Origin: Vibrio crassostreae 9ZC13
GTDB lineage: Bacteria; Pseudomonadota; Gammaproteobacteria; Enterobacterales; Vibrionaceae
DNA: 64,000 bases
Direction: 5' to 3'
Assembly (NCBI RefSeq): GCF_000272045.2
Contig: NZ_AJYZ02000019.1
Location: forward strand, 651,246 to 715,245
Part shown: positions 17,236-26,510 of the stretch, piece after piece
Layout of the letters: every line of letters starts with the position of its first letter
How positions within the stretch are numbered: position 1 is the stretch's first letter
Notes under the pieces: generated by a model
Databases searched by the model: none
What the model was told of the DNA's origin: nothing
The model's input: the letters and a program-made list of their open reading frames with translations, nothing else
Made by a program: the position numbers and the translations under genes

Positions 17236-19374
17236 ATGAATATTGCATACCGCTCACTTATCGCATTGTCTATTGCTACTGCCCTTATAGGCTGTGGCGA
17301 CGATAGCCAACCAACGGTTCCTTTCCCTGATAAACCTGAACCTTTAATTCCAGCACCTTCAGAAACCTTTACCACTCAAATCGGCGATGTGATGATTACT
17401 GCGACCAAAGAAGAGCTGGTTGTTACATCTAATACCGAAGACGATAAACTGGCTTCTGTTGAGTCTTTTAAAGGCATTAAGTTTGCCGATGCAGAGCGTT
17501 TTGAGCACAGTGAAATGGTTGATCTTGGGAGTGACATTGATGCCACTTCGTTTGGTGATGCATGTCCTCAATTGAAGACCGTTTCACAGACACAATCTGA
17601 AGACTGTTTGAACCTGAACATTTGGCGCCCAGTAGGCGTAGATGCTGATGCAGACCTACCGGTTTATGTATTCATTCACGGTGGTGATTTCGAATACGGT
17701 TCTGGTGCAGAGCCGCTCATCCAAGGTGATACCGTGGTTGCTCAAGGAAGCGACGATGGTAAGCCTTTCATCTACGTAAGCTTCAACTACCGTCTTGGTC
17801 AGTTAGGTACTCAATGGATTAAAGGCGAGAACGAAGATGGAAACTATGGCCTAGGTGACCAAAAGCGTGCCTTGGAGTGGGTACACAATAATATCGCTGA
17901 CTTCGGTGGTAACGCTCAAAACGTAACCGTTATGGGTCAAGGCTCAGGTGCTATGTCTATTGGTTTCTTACAGCAAGATCATGATATCGCAGGTCAATAT
18001 TTCCAACGTGCAATCATGCAAAGCAACCCTTATGGGTTTGAGTATCCAAGCTATGAAGTTGCAAAAGATCGCAGTAAGGGTTTTACAGCAGACACTTCGC
18101 TTGACAAGATCATGGCGTCGCAAGAAACAGCTTTGGATGGTATTGAACAGCTAAAAAATTGGTTATTGAGTTCGCTATCGGTTTCAGTTTCTTATTTGGG
18201 TCAAGAGTTAGAAGTAGGCCCCAAATCAGGAAAGACCCCTATGCAAACACTGATGCCATTTGCTCCTTATCTAGGTTGTGAGTCACTTGCTACCACTGAT
18301 GAGTCAGAGGCAATATGTATAGAACCATCTAAATCACCACTAAATTCTGATCTTTCTGTACAAACGATTTTGGGAAACAATGCTCATGAAGCAAATAGTT
18401 TTGGGATGTTGTTCAGTGTGACCTTTTTGATTCCAACTATCATTGACGAATTTCTTTCAACTGAAGCAATAAAAGGTAAGCGCTCAGAGGCCATTGCCTT
18501 AGATGCGTTGAAATGGCTAGATGATGAGCACAATCAAGATCGTTTATTGGCAAGAATAAATAACATGAGTTCTAAGGACGTTGCTGCAAATGAAGGTCTT
18601 TCACTCACTGCATATACAGCTGTTAGTGAACTATTTTGGGGGATGGATTCATCTGTTGATATAGGAGTTCTTACGCCAATTTGTCTAACTAAAGACGACC
18701 CAATAGAGGTAATCGAATGTATCGTAAAAAATGTAGATATTGAATTAAACGGCCATGAACAAACTAATAAAGTTTTAAACCTAACTGACTTTTTCCCTAA
18801 TTCAGAATCTAGCTTAGGTGGCGCTTTTGACAACATGAAGCAATTTAAAACCCTGCTAAATGACACCTTGTTCAATGGCCCAGCTCGTTATATGGCAGCA
18901 AACAGCGAAGTAGAAGCAACGCTATACCACTTTGAGCACAAACCAAGCTTTAACATGTGGAACTATAAAACAGGTCTAAATGAAGAAACGGGCGAATACG
19001 ACCAACTGTCAATCATTGATCTATTCAAAACGATTGGTTGCATCAGCGGTGCATGTAACGGTTCAGAACTGCCATTTATGTTCAACAAAGCTGTACGTTT
19101 TGATGGAAGCGAAGTAAATCCATCAAGCAAAGATAAAGCCCTTATGAACGAAATGTCGCGTCTTTGGTTTAGCGATGAATTGTTCCAGAGCTACCAGTAC
19201 AGCGATGCTACCGACAATGTGCTTGTCATTGATGGTGCAGGATTCAGCGACAACAGCACTACCTTCGACTGGGACTATGTCACAAACCCAGGTGTTGATC
19301 CTAAGCTTCGTGAAGGTCGCTTAACGGGTCTAGCAGAGCAAGGTCTTATGCCTTGGGACTGGTACCTAAACTAA
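17236..19374 (+). CDS. Type-B carboxylesterase-fold lipoprotein lacking catalytic Ser and His
   Basis: Start at 17236 gives a lipoprotein signal (lipobox LIGC, Cys about residue 17); the frame also opens at 17146 without a signal. The 712-residue product has the type-B carboxylesterase signatures EDCLNLNIWRP, FIHGGDFEYGSG (oxyanion loop) and FNYRLGQLG. The nucleophile elbow, usually GESAG, reads GQGSG: Gly 236 stands where Ser belongs. The catalytic His, usually in HGSELP, is Asn 608 (CNGSELPFMF). The acidic residue remains (NNAHEAN, Glu 385). It therefore looks like a pseudoenzyme, perhaps a binding or scaffold protein as neuroligins are. The central stretch (about 18170-18830) uses more ATA and AGA codons than the flanks. 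Confidence 0.85.
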   Translation: MNIAYRSLIALSIATALIGCGDDSQPTVPFPDKPEPLIPAPSETFTTQIGDVMITATKEELVVTSNTEDDKLASVESFKGIKFADAERFEHSEMVDLGSDIDATSFGDACPQLKTVSQTQSEDCLNLNIWRPVGVDADADLPVYVFIHGGDFEYGSGAEPLIQGDTVVAQGSDDGKPFIYVSFNYRLGQLGTQWIKGENEDGNYGLGDQKRALEWVHNNIADFGGNAQNVTVMGQGSGAMSIGFLQQDHDIAGQYFQRAIMQSNPYGFEYPSYEVAKDRSKGFTADTSLDKIMASQETALDGIEQLKNWLLSSLSVSVSYLGQELEVGPKSGKTPMQTLMPFAPYLGCESLATTDESEAICIEPSKSPLNSDLSVQTILGNNAHEANSFGMLFSVTFLIPTIIDEFLSTEAIKGKRSEAIALDALKWLDDEHNQDRLLARINNMSSKDVAANEGLSLTAYTAVSELFWGMDSSVDIGVLTPICLTKDDPIEVIECIVKNVDIELNGHEQTNKVLNLTDFFPNSESSLGGAFDNMKQFKTLLNDTLFNGPARYMAANSEVEATLYHFEHKPSFNMWNYKTGLNEETGEYDQLSIIDLFKTIGCISGACNGSELPFMFNKAVRFDGSEVNPSSKDKALMNEMSRLWFSDELFQSYQYSDATDNVLVIDGAGFSDNSTTFDWDYVTNPGVDPKLREGRLTGLAEQGLMPWDWYLN

Positions 19375-19399
19375 ACATATTCAACACCCTTCCTACTTT

Positions 19400-19425
19400 A
19401 ACGGCCAGCTCGCTGGCCGTTTCTA
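19400..19425 (+). terminator. Terminator after the esterase-like gene
   Basis: AACGGCCAG and CTGGCCGTT with a CTCG loop form a 9-bp GC-rich stem followed by TCT; the T tract is poor but stem strength and position fit. Confidence 0.7.
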
Positions 19426-19458
19426 TATCCAAATTTTATGTTTAAACGCAGGTTAGTT

Positions 19459-20916
19459 ATGACACTTAGCAAACTAAAAACAGCATGCACAATAATGTTG
19501 ATTGCTTTGGTCACAGGATGTGCCCAACCTTACCCCGATGTTGAACCTGACTTCGAAGCTAACTGGCAAAGCACAGAACATCAAGCCGAAGTCTATTTGA
19601 TCCCGAGTGCGCCTGAAGCCTTTGCGCGCCGCATTGATCTGGTTCGCCAAGCAAAACACTCGATTGATATGACCTACTTCTCTTGGGAAAACGACACTCT
19701 GGGTTTGATGCTGTTAAACGAGCTAAAACACGCCGCTGATCGCGATGTGGCCGTGCGCCTCACACTGGATGACTTGTTGGTATTCAATGACAAATGGCTT
19801 GCGGAGTTGGACTCACACGCCAATATTGAGATTCGACTGTTCAACCCTTTTGAGTCACGTAAAGCTGGCTGGATTGGTCGTGCGCTCAACTTCTCTACTC
19901 ATCAAAAACAGTTAGATAATCGACTGCATGAGAAATACTTTAACGTTGATCACCAATCGATGATCCTCGGTGGGCGCAACATCGGTGATGACTACTTTGG
20001 CTACAGCGAAAGTGCCAACTTCTTTGATATGGATGTGCTGTTTAAAGGCGACGTGATTGCTGCTTTCGACCGAAACTACCAAGCGTTGTGGAACAGTGAG
20101 CATGTAGTGCCAATTCAAGAACGCATTAAAATCAAAGAGAAAGAGCAATACCAAGCGTTCACCAAAGCGTTGAACAAAGGTGAAAAGAATCAAGCATTGA
20201 TCACGTCTGAAGTCGAAAGGCAGATAAAGAGCTTAAACCAACCGAAGTTCATTTCAGCCTCTGTCACGCCGGTATTTGACTCACTGGAGAAACTCAATGA
20301 CAACAAGCCCTACTTTCGCCAACGTATTGAACACTTGATGAAGCAAAAAGTACCGACACCTTCTAAGGTTATTATTTCTACGCCTTATATGGTGCCAAGC
20401 GATAACAAATTTGTATTCGTCGATGCACTTAGAGAGAGCGAAGCCGAAGTCACCTTACTGACGAATTCATCGGCTTCTAATGATTCGGGCTTTGTGCCTG
20501 CGTATTACGAAAAACACCGTGAGACTCTACTCGACAAGGGCGTAAGTATCTATGAGTACAAAAGCCAAGCGATCAATGATGATCACTACTTTCATGTTGA
20601 TACCTACTACCACAACAAGACAGTAATTTTAGATGAGCGTGTCACCTATATTGGCTCTTCTAACTTCGATCCAAGATCAGACTTTCTCAACGTTGAGTTT
20701 GGGGTGTTGGTTGACAGTGAAGAGTTTGCGAAGCAAGTGACACACTACTTAACACGTCAGAAAGAGGAGTTGTTCTGGGCTGTGTCGCGAGAACAATCAG
20801 GTGACACCATCTGGGCTTCAGAGGAACAAATCCATACTAAGAACCCGAACTACAGTTCATGGAACAAGGTACCTGATTGGTTATTTCGAAAAATGAATGG
20901 CGAGTTCGAGCTTTAA
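19459..20916 (+). CDS. Phospholipase-D-family lipoprotein (ClsC/YmdC-like)
   Basis: Start at 19459 (AGG just upstream) gives a lipoprotein signal with lipobox VTGC, about residue 20. The 485-residue product carries two complete HKD motifs: HEKYFNVD at His 157, followed by GGRNIGDDYF, and HNKTVILD at His 385, followed by GSSNFDPRSD. This pairing and spacing are those of cardiolipin synthase C and related phospholipases D, which transfer phosphatidyl groups through a phospho-His intermediate. Lipidation suggests it faces the periplasm. Another frame start lies at 19438. It is separated from the esterase-like gene by a terminator and ends with its own. Confidence 0.9.
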   Translation: MTLSKLKTACTIMLIALVTGCAQPYPDVEPDFEANWQSTEHQAEVYLIPSAPEAFARRIDLVRQAKHSIDMTYFSWENDTLGLMLLNELKHAADRDVAVRLTLDDLLVFNDKWLAELDSHANIEIRLFNPFESRKAGWIGRALNFSTHQKQLDNRLHEKYFNVDHQSMILGGRNIGDDYFGYSESANFFDMDVLFKGDVIAAFDRNYQALWNSEHVVPIQERIKIKEKEQYQAFTKALNKGEKNQALITSEVERQIKSLNQPKFISASVTPVFDSLEKLNDNKPYFRQRIEHLMKQKVPTPSKVIISTPYMVPSDNKFVFVDALRESEAEVTLLTNSSASNDSGFVPAYYEKHRETLLDKGVSIYEYKSQAINDDHYFHVDTYYHNKTVILDERVTYIGSSNFDPRSDFLNVEFGVLVDSEEFAKQVTHYLTRQKEELFWAVSREQSGDTIWASEEQIHTKNPNYSSWNKVPDWLFRKMNGEFEL

Positions 20917-20963
20917 GTGTTCAGCTTCGAATCTTAATTTTTAATTTTCTCCAGTCCAAATGT

Positions 20964-20990
20964 AAAAAAGCCGCGTAATTCGCGGCTTTC
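20964..20990 (+). terminator. Bidirectional terminator between PLD gene and racemase pseudogene
   Basis: AAGCCGCG/CGCGGCTT stem with a 4-nt loop, preceded by A6 and followed by TTC, lying between convergent genes. The stronger T tract is on the minus strand. Confidence 0.8.
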
Positions 20991-21017
20991 TCATGTTTCA
21001 AATACACGTATCTGAGC

Positions 21018-21871
21018 TTATAGACGGTAGGTCATCGCTCTTTGGGCTACGTAGTTCACCATATCAAGCGTTGTGAAGATCGAATTAACATCATTAATGT
21101 TGTAATCCACATGTCCACGCTCTACATATTGCTCAGCGAGACGGTAAATATCAACGACACGCTCAGCTACCGCTTCCATAGGATCAATAAAAGTGACTGT
21201 TGGAAATGCCGTTTCAAGTTGCTTTCTAACCAAAGGAAGTTCCGTGCATCCCCAAATAACCGTATCAACGCCCTTCTCTACGATGGATTGAATCGCTACA
21301 GCAAGCAGTGCGGCATTACGCTCAAACTCGCCCGCTTTGATCCCGTTGGTTTCTCGGATTGCTTGTCCACACTCTGTCATCTCACCGGTTACTTCACCAT
21401 AGATAGCACTATGCACGTTATGCTCTTGCTCAAAGGAATCTGGCTTAACGAACACCAGATTCGCGAATTGTATGTGCCGTTGGTACATAAAATACCAACA
21501 ACAGATTCAGAGTTCTGCTCTTTGATTTGATCAACGGTGGTTTGAAGCATGTCGACGATATAAACGTTGGTGTGCTTTTGAACCTCAGGTCTAAAGTAAT
21601 GAGCGGTGTTACAGGTCATTACGCCAAACTGAACATTGGCATGTTCTAAAATGCACGCTGACTCAATCAGTTCAGGCACAGGATCGGTACCGCCTTCGTT
21701 AATCACTTCAGATCGATCGGGGATATCTGAGTTTTTCACCACTATCATGGCCATGTGGTCTTAGTCTTTAAGTGCGCCGTGTTCAATTTCTTTCTTGGCG
21801 ACGATATCTTGGAACAGAGCATCTGCTTCAGGGCCCATATTACCAAATACACCGAATCGTAGCTTTTTCAT
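21018..21871 (-). pseudogene. Aspartate/glutamate racemase-family gene, inactivated by a stop codon and a frameshift
   Basis: The N-terminus starts at 21871 (MKKLRFGVFGNMGPEAD), typical of Asp/Glu racemases. Codon 37 is TAA (21763-21761) and the same frame continues directly with HMAMIVVKNSDIPDRS and the first catalytic Cys in TCNTAHYF. After CTNGTY the reading frame changes near 21450-21475. The rest, including the second catalytic Cys in WGCTELPLV, is in another frame to the stop at 21018. Both catalytic motifs survive, so the decay looks recent. Two independent lesions make a programmed event unlikely. A terminator follows convergently from the PLD gene. Confidence 0.85.
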
Positions 21872-21982
21872 AGTTTTTACCTTTGTGTTTGCTAAAGCAC
21901 AAAGGTTATTACGCTCTTTCGATTTACTTGAATCCTATTAGATGGTTCGCATCCTCGCGAGTGCATAAACAGCGTACAAAAA

Positions 21983-23689
21983 TCAGAATTGAGTACCAAA
22001 GGAAAAATGAATACGAAATTCGTCGCCTTCAGGCGCATCTAAGCCGTAAGCAAAATCGAGCTTAACTGGCATTAACTGTGAGTTCCAAATCAAACTCACG
22101 CCCGTCCCACGCTTCCAATCCGCTTGTTGATCAAATGCATCACCCACATCAAGAAATGCGCCCAACCAAATTGAACGATAGACTTGATGCTGATATTCGA
22201 GCCCAGCAGTTAACATATAACGTGCCCCCGTTAGTTCACCATTCTCGTCTCTAGGGGAGATAGATTCGTAACCATAACCTCGCAGGTTTCCATCGCCACC
22301 AGCAAAATACCGCAGTGACGACGGCACATCAGATAATGATTTGGCAATGTTGATGCCTACGTTGGAGCGGAAATGGAGCTTCTGCCTGTCACTAATATCC
22401 CATGAAAGGACACTGTTTCCTTCCAACCGCAACAGCCTTGAGTCAGAGAACAGACTAGGGTCAGAATACTCGACAGAATAGATGTGTCGATGATTGAGCT
22501 CCAACTGATCATTTTTACGATCAACCTGAGAAAAACTGATGCCAGGTAACAGTAATTGCGATTGCTCTTCCTCAGACGCCTGACGGTACTGTTCATGCAA
22601 GTATTTGACATAAATGGTGCTTTGCCAATCACTGTCTAATTGCCAGTAACGTTCGAACTTAAGATCGTTTGTAAAGCTATTGGTGTCTCGATGATCAATT
22701 CGTTTCGATTCAAACTGAATACCAAAGTAATCCGTTGTGACTTTCTCTGTGGGGATTTTGTACCCCAACTGAAGTGATTGCTCCTGTTCAGACAAATATG
22801 TCTGTGTTTCAAAGCTGTGGCCTCTCCGGTTATACCAAGGCTTTGACCAACTGAGAGAGGCGCGTAAACCGAGATCTGTAGAATAGCCGCCACCGACCTG
22901 CACGATATTTCGAGAACTTGGCTCGGCAATGATTTCAATTGGAACTTCTAGGTTGTCATCAAGTTTGTCAAAGTCACCATGTACGATGACACTTCGAAAC
23001 CATTGAGTGTCTGACAAATCAGATTGCAGTTCACCTAACTTGATGGTGTCAAAGTCATCACCTTTTTTAAAGGTGGGTATTTTCTCGATACGAGTAGGGT
23101 CAACCCCATCATCAGGAATACTTATAGAACCGAACTTGTAGCGTGGACCACTTGCAAAATACAAGTGTATATTCGCGATGTTCTCGCTAGGAATAACTTC
23201 AATCTTTGACTCGATAAACCTGCCGTCAAAATAACCTTTCCGCTTTGCTAAAGAGAAAATCGCACGCTTAGTTTGGTCGTATTCTTGGTGAGACAAAGTT
23301 AAACCTGAGCCTAACTTGCTTTGATTGAGTATATTGATGAACTCCGCATCTAGGCTAGCTTCACCTGTTATTTTTACTATCGATTCTGCGATGCGCATGA
23401 CAGGACCAGAATCGATGTTAATGATCACGTTATCAGAATCATTGAGGTCGATATCGAGCTGTGGGTGATAATAACCATAAGGGTTGAGTGCATCTTGAAT
23501 ACGTTTAGATAGCTTCGTTTTCGATAGCTGTGATGCAGGAACATCGGCTAAAGGTTCTAAATATAATTCTACATTTTCGGTGAGAGTTTTATTAACCCCT
23601 TTAACCTCAAATTCAGCAGCACTAGAAGAGTGTTGGGTAAACAGGAAAAATGAAGTGGCCAGCACTAATTGTTTAATCGAGGTCTTCAC
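21983..23689 (-). CDS. tamA: TamA-like outer-membrane assembly protein
   Basis: TamA is an Omp85 protein that works with inner-membrane TamB in envelope assembly and lipid transport. Here a signal peptide (ending SSSAAEF) is followed by about 240 residues of POTRA-like repeats and a 16-strand barrel holding the conserved LRGYGYESISPRD loop and ending FGTQF. The 568-residue length fits TamA (577 in E. coli). The ATG at 23731 gives an odd 14-residue extension; a GTG at 23689 after GGGTAA gives a normal signal peptide and is preferred. TamB, usually directly downstream, is missing here; a racemase pseudogene lies there instead. It could thus be a TamA paralogue. Confidence 0.87.
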   Translation of the reverse strand: MKTSIKQLVLATSFFLFTQHSSSAAEFEVKGVNKTLTENVELYLEPLADVPASQLSKTKLSKRIQDALNPYGYYHPQLDIDLNDSDNVIINIDSGPVMRIAESIVKITGEASLDAEFINILNQSKLGSGLTLSHQEYDQTKRAIFSLAKRKGYFDGRFIESKIEVIPSENIANIHLYFASGPRYKFGSISIPDDGVDPTRIEKIPTFKKGDDFDTIKLGELQSDLSDTQWFRSVIVHGDFDKLDDNLEVPIEIIAEPSSRNIVQVGGGYSTDLGLRASLSWSKPWYNRRGHSFETQTYLSEQEQSLQLGYKIPTEKVTTDYFGIQFESKRIDHRDTNSFTNDLKFERYWQLDSDWQSTIYVKYLHEQYRQASEEEQSQLLLPGISFSQVDRKNDQLELNHRHIYSVEYSDPSLFSDSRLLRLEGNSVLSWDISDRQKLHFRSNVGINIAKSLSDVPSSLRYFAGGDGNLRGYGYESISPRDENGELTGARYMLTAGLEYQHQVYRSIWLGAFLDVGDAFDQQADWKRGTGVSLIWNSQLMPVKLDFAYGLDAPEGDEFRIHFSFGTQF

Positions 23690-23844
23690 GCGGTTACCCA
23701 ATTGCTCAAAACCCGAACAGGTTATGAGCAAAGCGTTAAATCGCCGAATCTCTTATGGAGGACGCTATCCTTCGAACGGCTTATCGGGTTGTTTAACACT
23801 GCAACAGTCGTTTATTAACGACTCAAATCCCAGCCCTACAGACA

Positions 23845-23870
23845 CAAAAAAGGCGCAATTAAGCACCTTT
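23845..23870 (-). terminator. Terminator of the DEAD-box helicase gene
   Basis: On the minus strand AAAGGTGC, a 6-nt loop and GCGCCTTT (one G-U pair) are followed by a T tract, about 45 bases after the helicase stop. Confidence 0.7.
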
Positions 23871-23914
23871 GAATGTCTATTACTTATTGATTTATATGGC
23901 TTGCTGACTCAAGA

Positions 23915-25204
23915 TCAGTTGTTGTTCAGCCACACATCTTGGTTTTTTGGAGCTTTCTTCTTCTTTTTCTTCTTGCCAGTACCGGCCGGTGGCGCAACAG
24001 GTTTTAGTGCTGCGATCAGTTCAGCTGTCGCTTCTTCATCCACTTCAAAGCCTTCAATTTGCTCACGCTCAAGACGAATCTTGTTCTTCTTCTCGATGAT
24101 TTTGAAGTGGTGGTAATCTTCGTGATCGATCAGAGATAACGCAAGACCAACTTCACCTGCACGACCACTTCGGCCGATACGGTGCATGTAGTCTGACGGG
24201 CTACGCGGTAAGTCAAAGTTGATTACCACTGGAAGCTTCTCAATATCCAGACCACGTGCCGCGATGTCTGTCGCGATCAGAACGTCAATCTCGCCAGATT
24301 TGAAATCTTCTAGGATACGAGTACGTGAACCTTGCCCTTTATCGCCGTGGAATACTTCTGCGATGATACCGCGCTTGTAAAGCTTGTCTGCTAGGTGCTC
24401 ACAGCTGTTCTTCGCATTAACGAAGATCAGAGCTTGGCGCCATTCATGTTGTTGAATTAGGTGTGCGAGTAACGCTGTCTTGCGACCTTTTTCTACTTCG
24501 AATACACGTTGAACCAGTGTGCTCGCATTGGCACTTTGAAGTTGAACTTCAATTGGATCGCTTAGAAGTTCGTGAGTCAGCGTTTTAACTTGCTCTGGGA
24601 AAGTTGCAGAGAACAACAAGGTTTGTTTTTTGCTCGGCAAGAGCTTCAAGATTGCATCAAGTTCTTCGGTAAAACCTAGGCTTAGCATTCGGTCAGCTTC
24701 ATCAAGCACTAACGTTTTCACTTTATCTAGTTTGATAGCGTTGCTCGAAATAAGGTCAAGCAGACGACCCGGTGTTGCCACCAATATATCAGTGCCGCCA
24801 CGTAGCGCCTGCATTTGAGTGTTTACCGATACACCACCAAACACACAAACCGTTTTAATCGCGCCATTGAAATGCACAGCGTAAGATTTAACGCTGTCAG
24901 CCACTTGCTTAGCAAGTTCACGAGTAGGAACCAAGATAAGGCCAGAAACAAAGTTACCTTTGCCTGAACGACGGTCCAGAGGGGCATCTTCATGAATCTT
25001 TTGTAACAGTGGAAGTGCAAATGCTGCGGTTTTACCTGAACCGGTATTTGCGCCTGCAATTAAATCGCGTCCTGCTAACACACTTGGAATAACTTGCGCT
25101 TGGATAGGCGTTGGCTGTTGGTATTCAAGCTCAGATAAACGAGCCATCAAAGGAGAGATTAAGCCAAGATCAGAGAAGTTGGTTGGTGTAGTGGTGTTAG
25201 TCAT
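23915..25204 (-). CDS. DEAD-box ATP-dependent RNA helicase (RhlE-like)
   Basis: A 429-residue RNA helicase with every core motif in order: Q motif (QQPTPIQAQVIP), I (AGANTGSGKT), Ia (PTRELAKQ), Ib (TPGRLLD), II (DEAD), III (SAT) and VI (HRIGRSGRAGEVG). Beyond about residue 400 the tail is basic, with a lysine run (KKKKKKK) encoded by an AAG/AAA tract that could slip in replication or translation. Such basic tails anchor the helicase on RNA, in ribosome assembly or RNA decay. A second RhlE-like gene lies at 46004. The exact orthologue is uncertain. Confidence 0.92.
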   Translation of the reverse strand: MTNTTTPTNFSDLGLISPLMARLSELEYQQPTPIQAQVIPSVLAGRDLIAGANTGSGKTAAFALPLLQKIHEDAPLDRRSGKGNFVSGLILVPTRELAKQVADSVKSYAVHFNGAIKTVCVFGGVSVNTQMQALRGGTDILVATPGRLLDLISSNAIKLDKVKTLVLDEADRMLSLGFTEELDAILKLLPSKKQTLLFSATFPEQVKTLTHELLSDPIEVQLQSANASTLVQRVFEVEKGRKTALLAHLIQQHEWRQALIFVNAKNSCEHLADKLYKRGIIAEVFHGDKGQGSRTRILEDFKSGEIDVLIATDIAARGLDIEKLPVVINFDLPRSPSDYMHRIGRSGRAGEVGLALSLIDHEDYHHFKIIEKKNKIRLEREQIEGFEVDEEATAELIAALKPVAPPAGTGKKKKKKKAPKNQDVWLNNN

Positions 25205-25405
25205 TAATTGCAGGAACTCAAAGCTAAAATAATAGCGCGCTATATTAACGTATTTCAGCAGTATTACGTAACTAAATCGCCCTTTCGCTTCTATTTCACT
25301 GATTAATATCCGTCAGAAGCGAAGTTATCGATGTGAGAACCTCGATACTCGCCGTACCAACTTCGTCTAAGAGTATTCCAGCTACACAATTGTCGTGGGT
25401 TGCAG

Positions 25406-26146
25406 TTAGTTCAGCCAACCTGCTACCGTTTGTTCCGGTGCATACGAATTCGGCTCGGTTAACCAAACAGCGACTGCGTCTGGTGTAGCGACAAGTGGCT
25501 CAAAATTGATATTAAATTGCCATTCAGACTCACCACGCTGATAACCATCGTAAACCACAACAAAATCATGTTCGAGTTTCTTACCCCTGTTCTCGCCCGC
25601 CTTAACGCTGGTGACTTCGTTCATCGCCAGCAAAGCTATATGAGCAACATAATCCCCTTTGCCTTCGTAACTTACGCTGAACGTATCGCCTTTATAGTTG
25701 ACCGTTAGCTTGGGGTTATTTTGTTGTTTGAGCGAAGGCAACGTTCTGTCTAACCAATTAAAGTAACCGCGCCACTCTTTTCCATCGACAACAAAGCCGG
25801 GGGTGTAAACCCCACTTGTTACTCCATAAGCTTTGTACAAGCGTTGCTTCTGACTAAACGCCTTACTCGCGAACTTGTCGCCCCAACCTAAGTAATCCCA
25901 ATAATCGACGTGATAGGCAAGCGGAATAACTTGTGTCCAAAGTTTTGGATGGTCTTCAAAAGTACTGAGGTACTGATCAGCAGGTGGACAACTTGAACAA
26001 CCTTCAGAGGTGAAGAGCTCGATAACCTGTGCGGACTGGCCTTCATTACTCCAGGTTTGTGCAAGCGACACTGAGGAATAGAAGCCGATCGGTAAGGCAA
26101 ATAAACAAAGTTTAATCAATGATGAATTGCGTTTGGCGTGTGACAT
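25406..26146 (-). CDS. DUF1223 secreted thioredoxin-like protein
   Basis: Start at 26146 has AAGGAT 6-7 bases upstream and gives a signal peptide (MSHAKRNSSLIKLCLFALPI..., cleavage after LAQ); the frame also opens at 26185. The 246-residue product has the DUF1223 pattern: VIELFTSEGCSSCPPAD with a CxxC, then LAYHVDYWDYLGW and VTSGVYTPGFVVDGKEW. The CSSC motif suggests a thioredoxin-fold thiol protein acting in the periplasm, but no substrate is known. No operon partner: its downstream side faces the helicase gene. Confidence 0.88.
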   Translation of the reverse strand: MSHAKRNSSLIKLCLFALPIGFYSSVSLAQTWSNEGQSAQVIELFTSEGCSSCPPADQYLSTFEDHPKLWTQVIPLAYHVDYWDYLGWGDKFASKAFSQKQRLYKAYGVTSGVYTPGFVVDGKEWRGYFNWLDRTLPSLKQQNNPKLTVNYKGDTFSVSYEGKGDYVAHIALLAMNEVTSVKAGENRGKKLEHDFVVVYDGYQRGESEWQFNINFEPLVATPDAVAVWLTEPNSYAPEQTVAGWLN

Positions 26147-26257
26147 ACCGAGATCCTTGTACAAAGCGAATTGAATGGCGCTCAAATACAGACCGTTATG
26201 CCTAGGTTTTTCTTTCAGGTGCTTAGTTTACGAAGAGATTGAGTTTATTTCAGATAC

Positions 26258-26288
26258 AAAAACGCCAGCTTTAGAAGCTGGCGTTTTC
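26258..26288 (-). terminator. Bidirectional strong terminator
   Basis: AAAACGCCAGCTT/AAGCTGGCGTTTT stem with a short loop and a T tract on both strands. It follows the small gene at 26322 on the minus strand. Confidence 0.9.
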
Positions 26289-26321
26289 TTAAAATTCTAT
26301 ATTTACATGTTAACGCTGAGA

Positions 26322-26510
26322 TTAACGGTTAATACCGATATCGCGTTGCATGTGACCAGATAGGTCGCTTGCGTAGTAACTACGTGGAGAGTTGTCTACG
26401 AAAAGAATATCGAAAATGTGTGCAATCAATCCTTTGAAGTTAACCGAGTAGGTTTTCTTATCCATAGAGTTAGGAACAGCGATAGTATTCATTTGTACTG
26501 CTTGAGCCAT
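26322..26510 (-). CDS. Small DUF1127-like protein
   Basis: A 62-residue protein. AGAGAGG lies 6 bases before the ATG and a strong terminator follows the stop, so it is very probably expressed. The C-terminal end (SDLSGHMQRDIGINR) matches the characteristic end of DUF1127/YjiS-like proteins, where a short helix finishes in an R/K-D-I-G motif. Small DUF1127 proteins have been linked to phosphate and carbon metabolism and RNA turnover in alphaproteobacteria; the role here is unknown. It lies alone, with about 310 bases upstream before the alx gene. Confidence 0.75.
   Translation of the reverse strand: MAQAVQMNTIAVPNSMDKKTYSVNFKGLIAHIFDILFVDNSPRSYYASDLSGHMQRDIGINR

Noticed and set aside
23915..25204. 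Poly-Lys tract as frameshift site in the helicase
   Set aside because: The AAG/AAA mix is not a canonical slippery heptamer with a downstream structure, and the frame simply ends normally.
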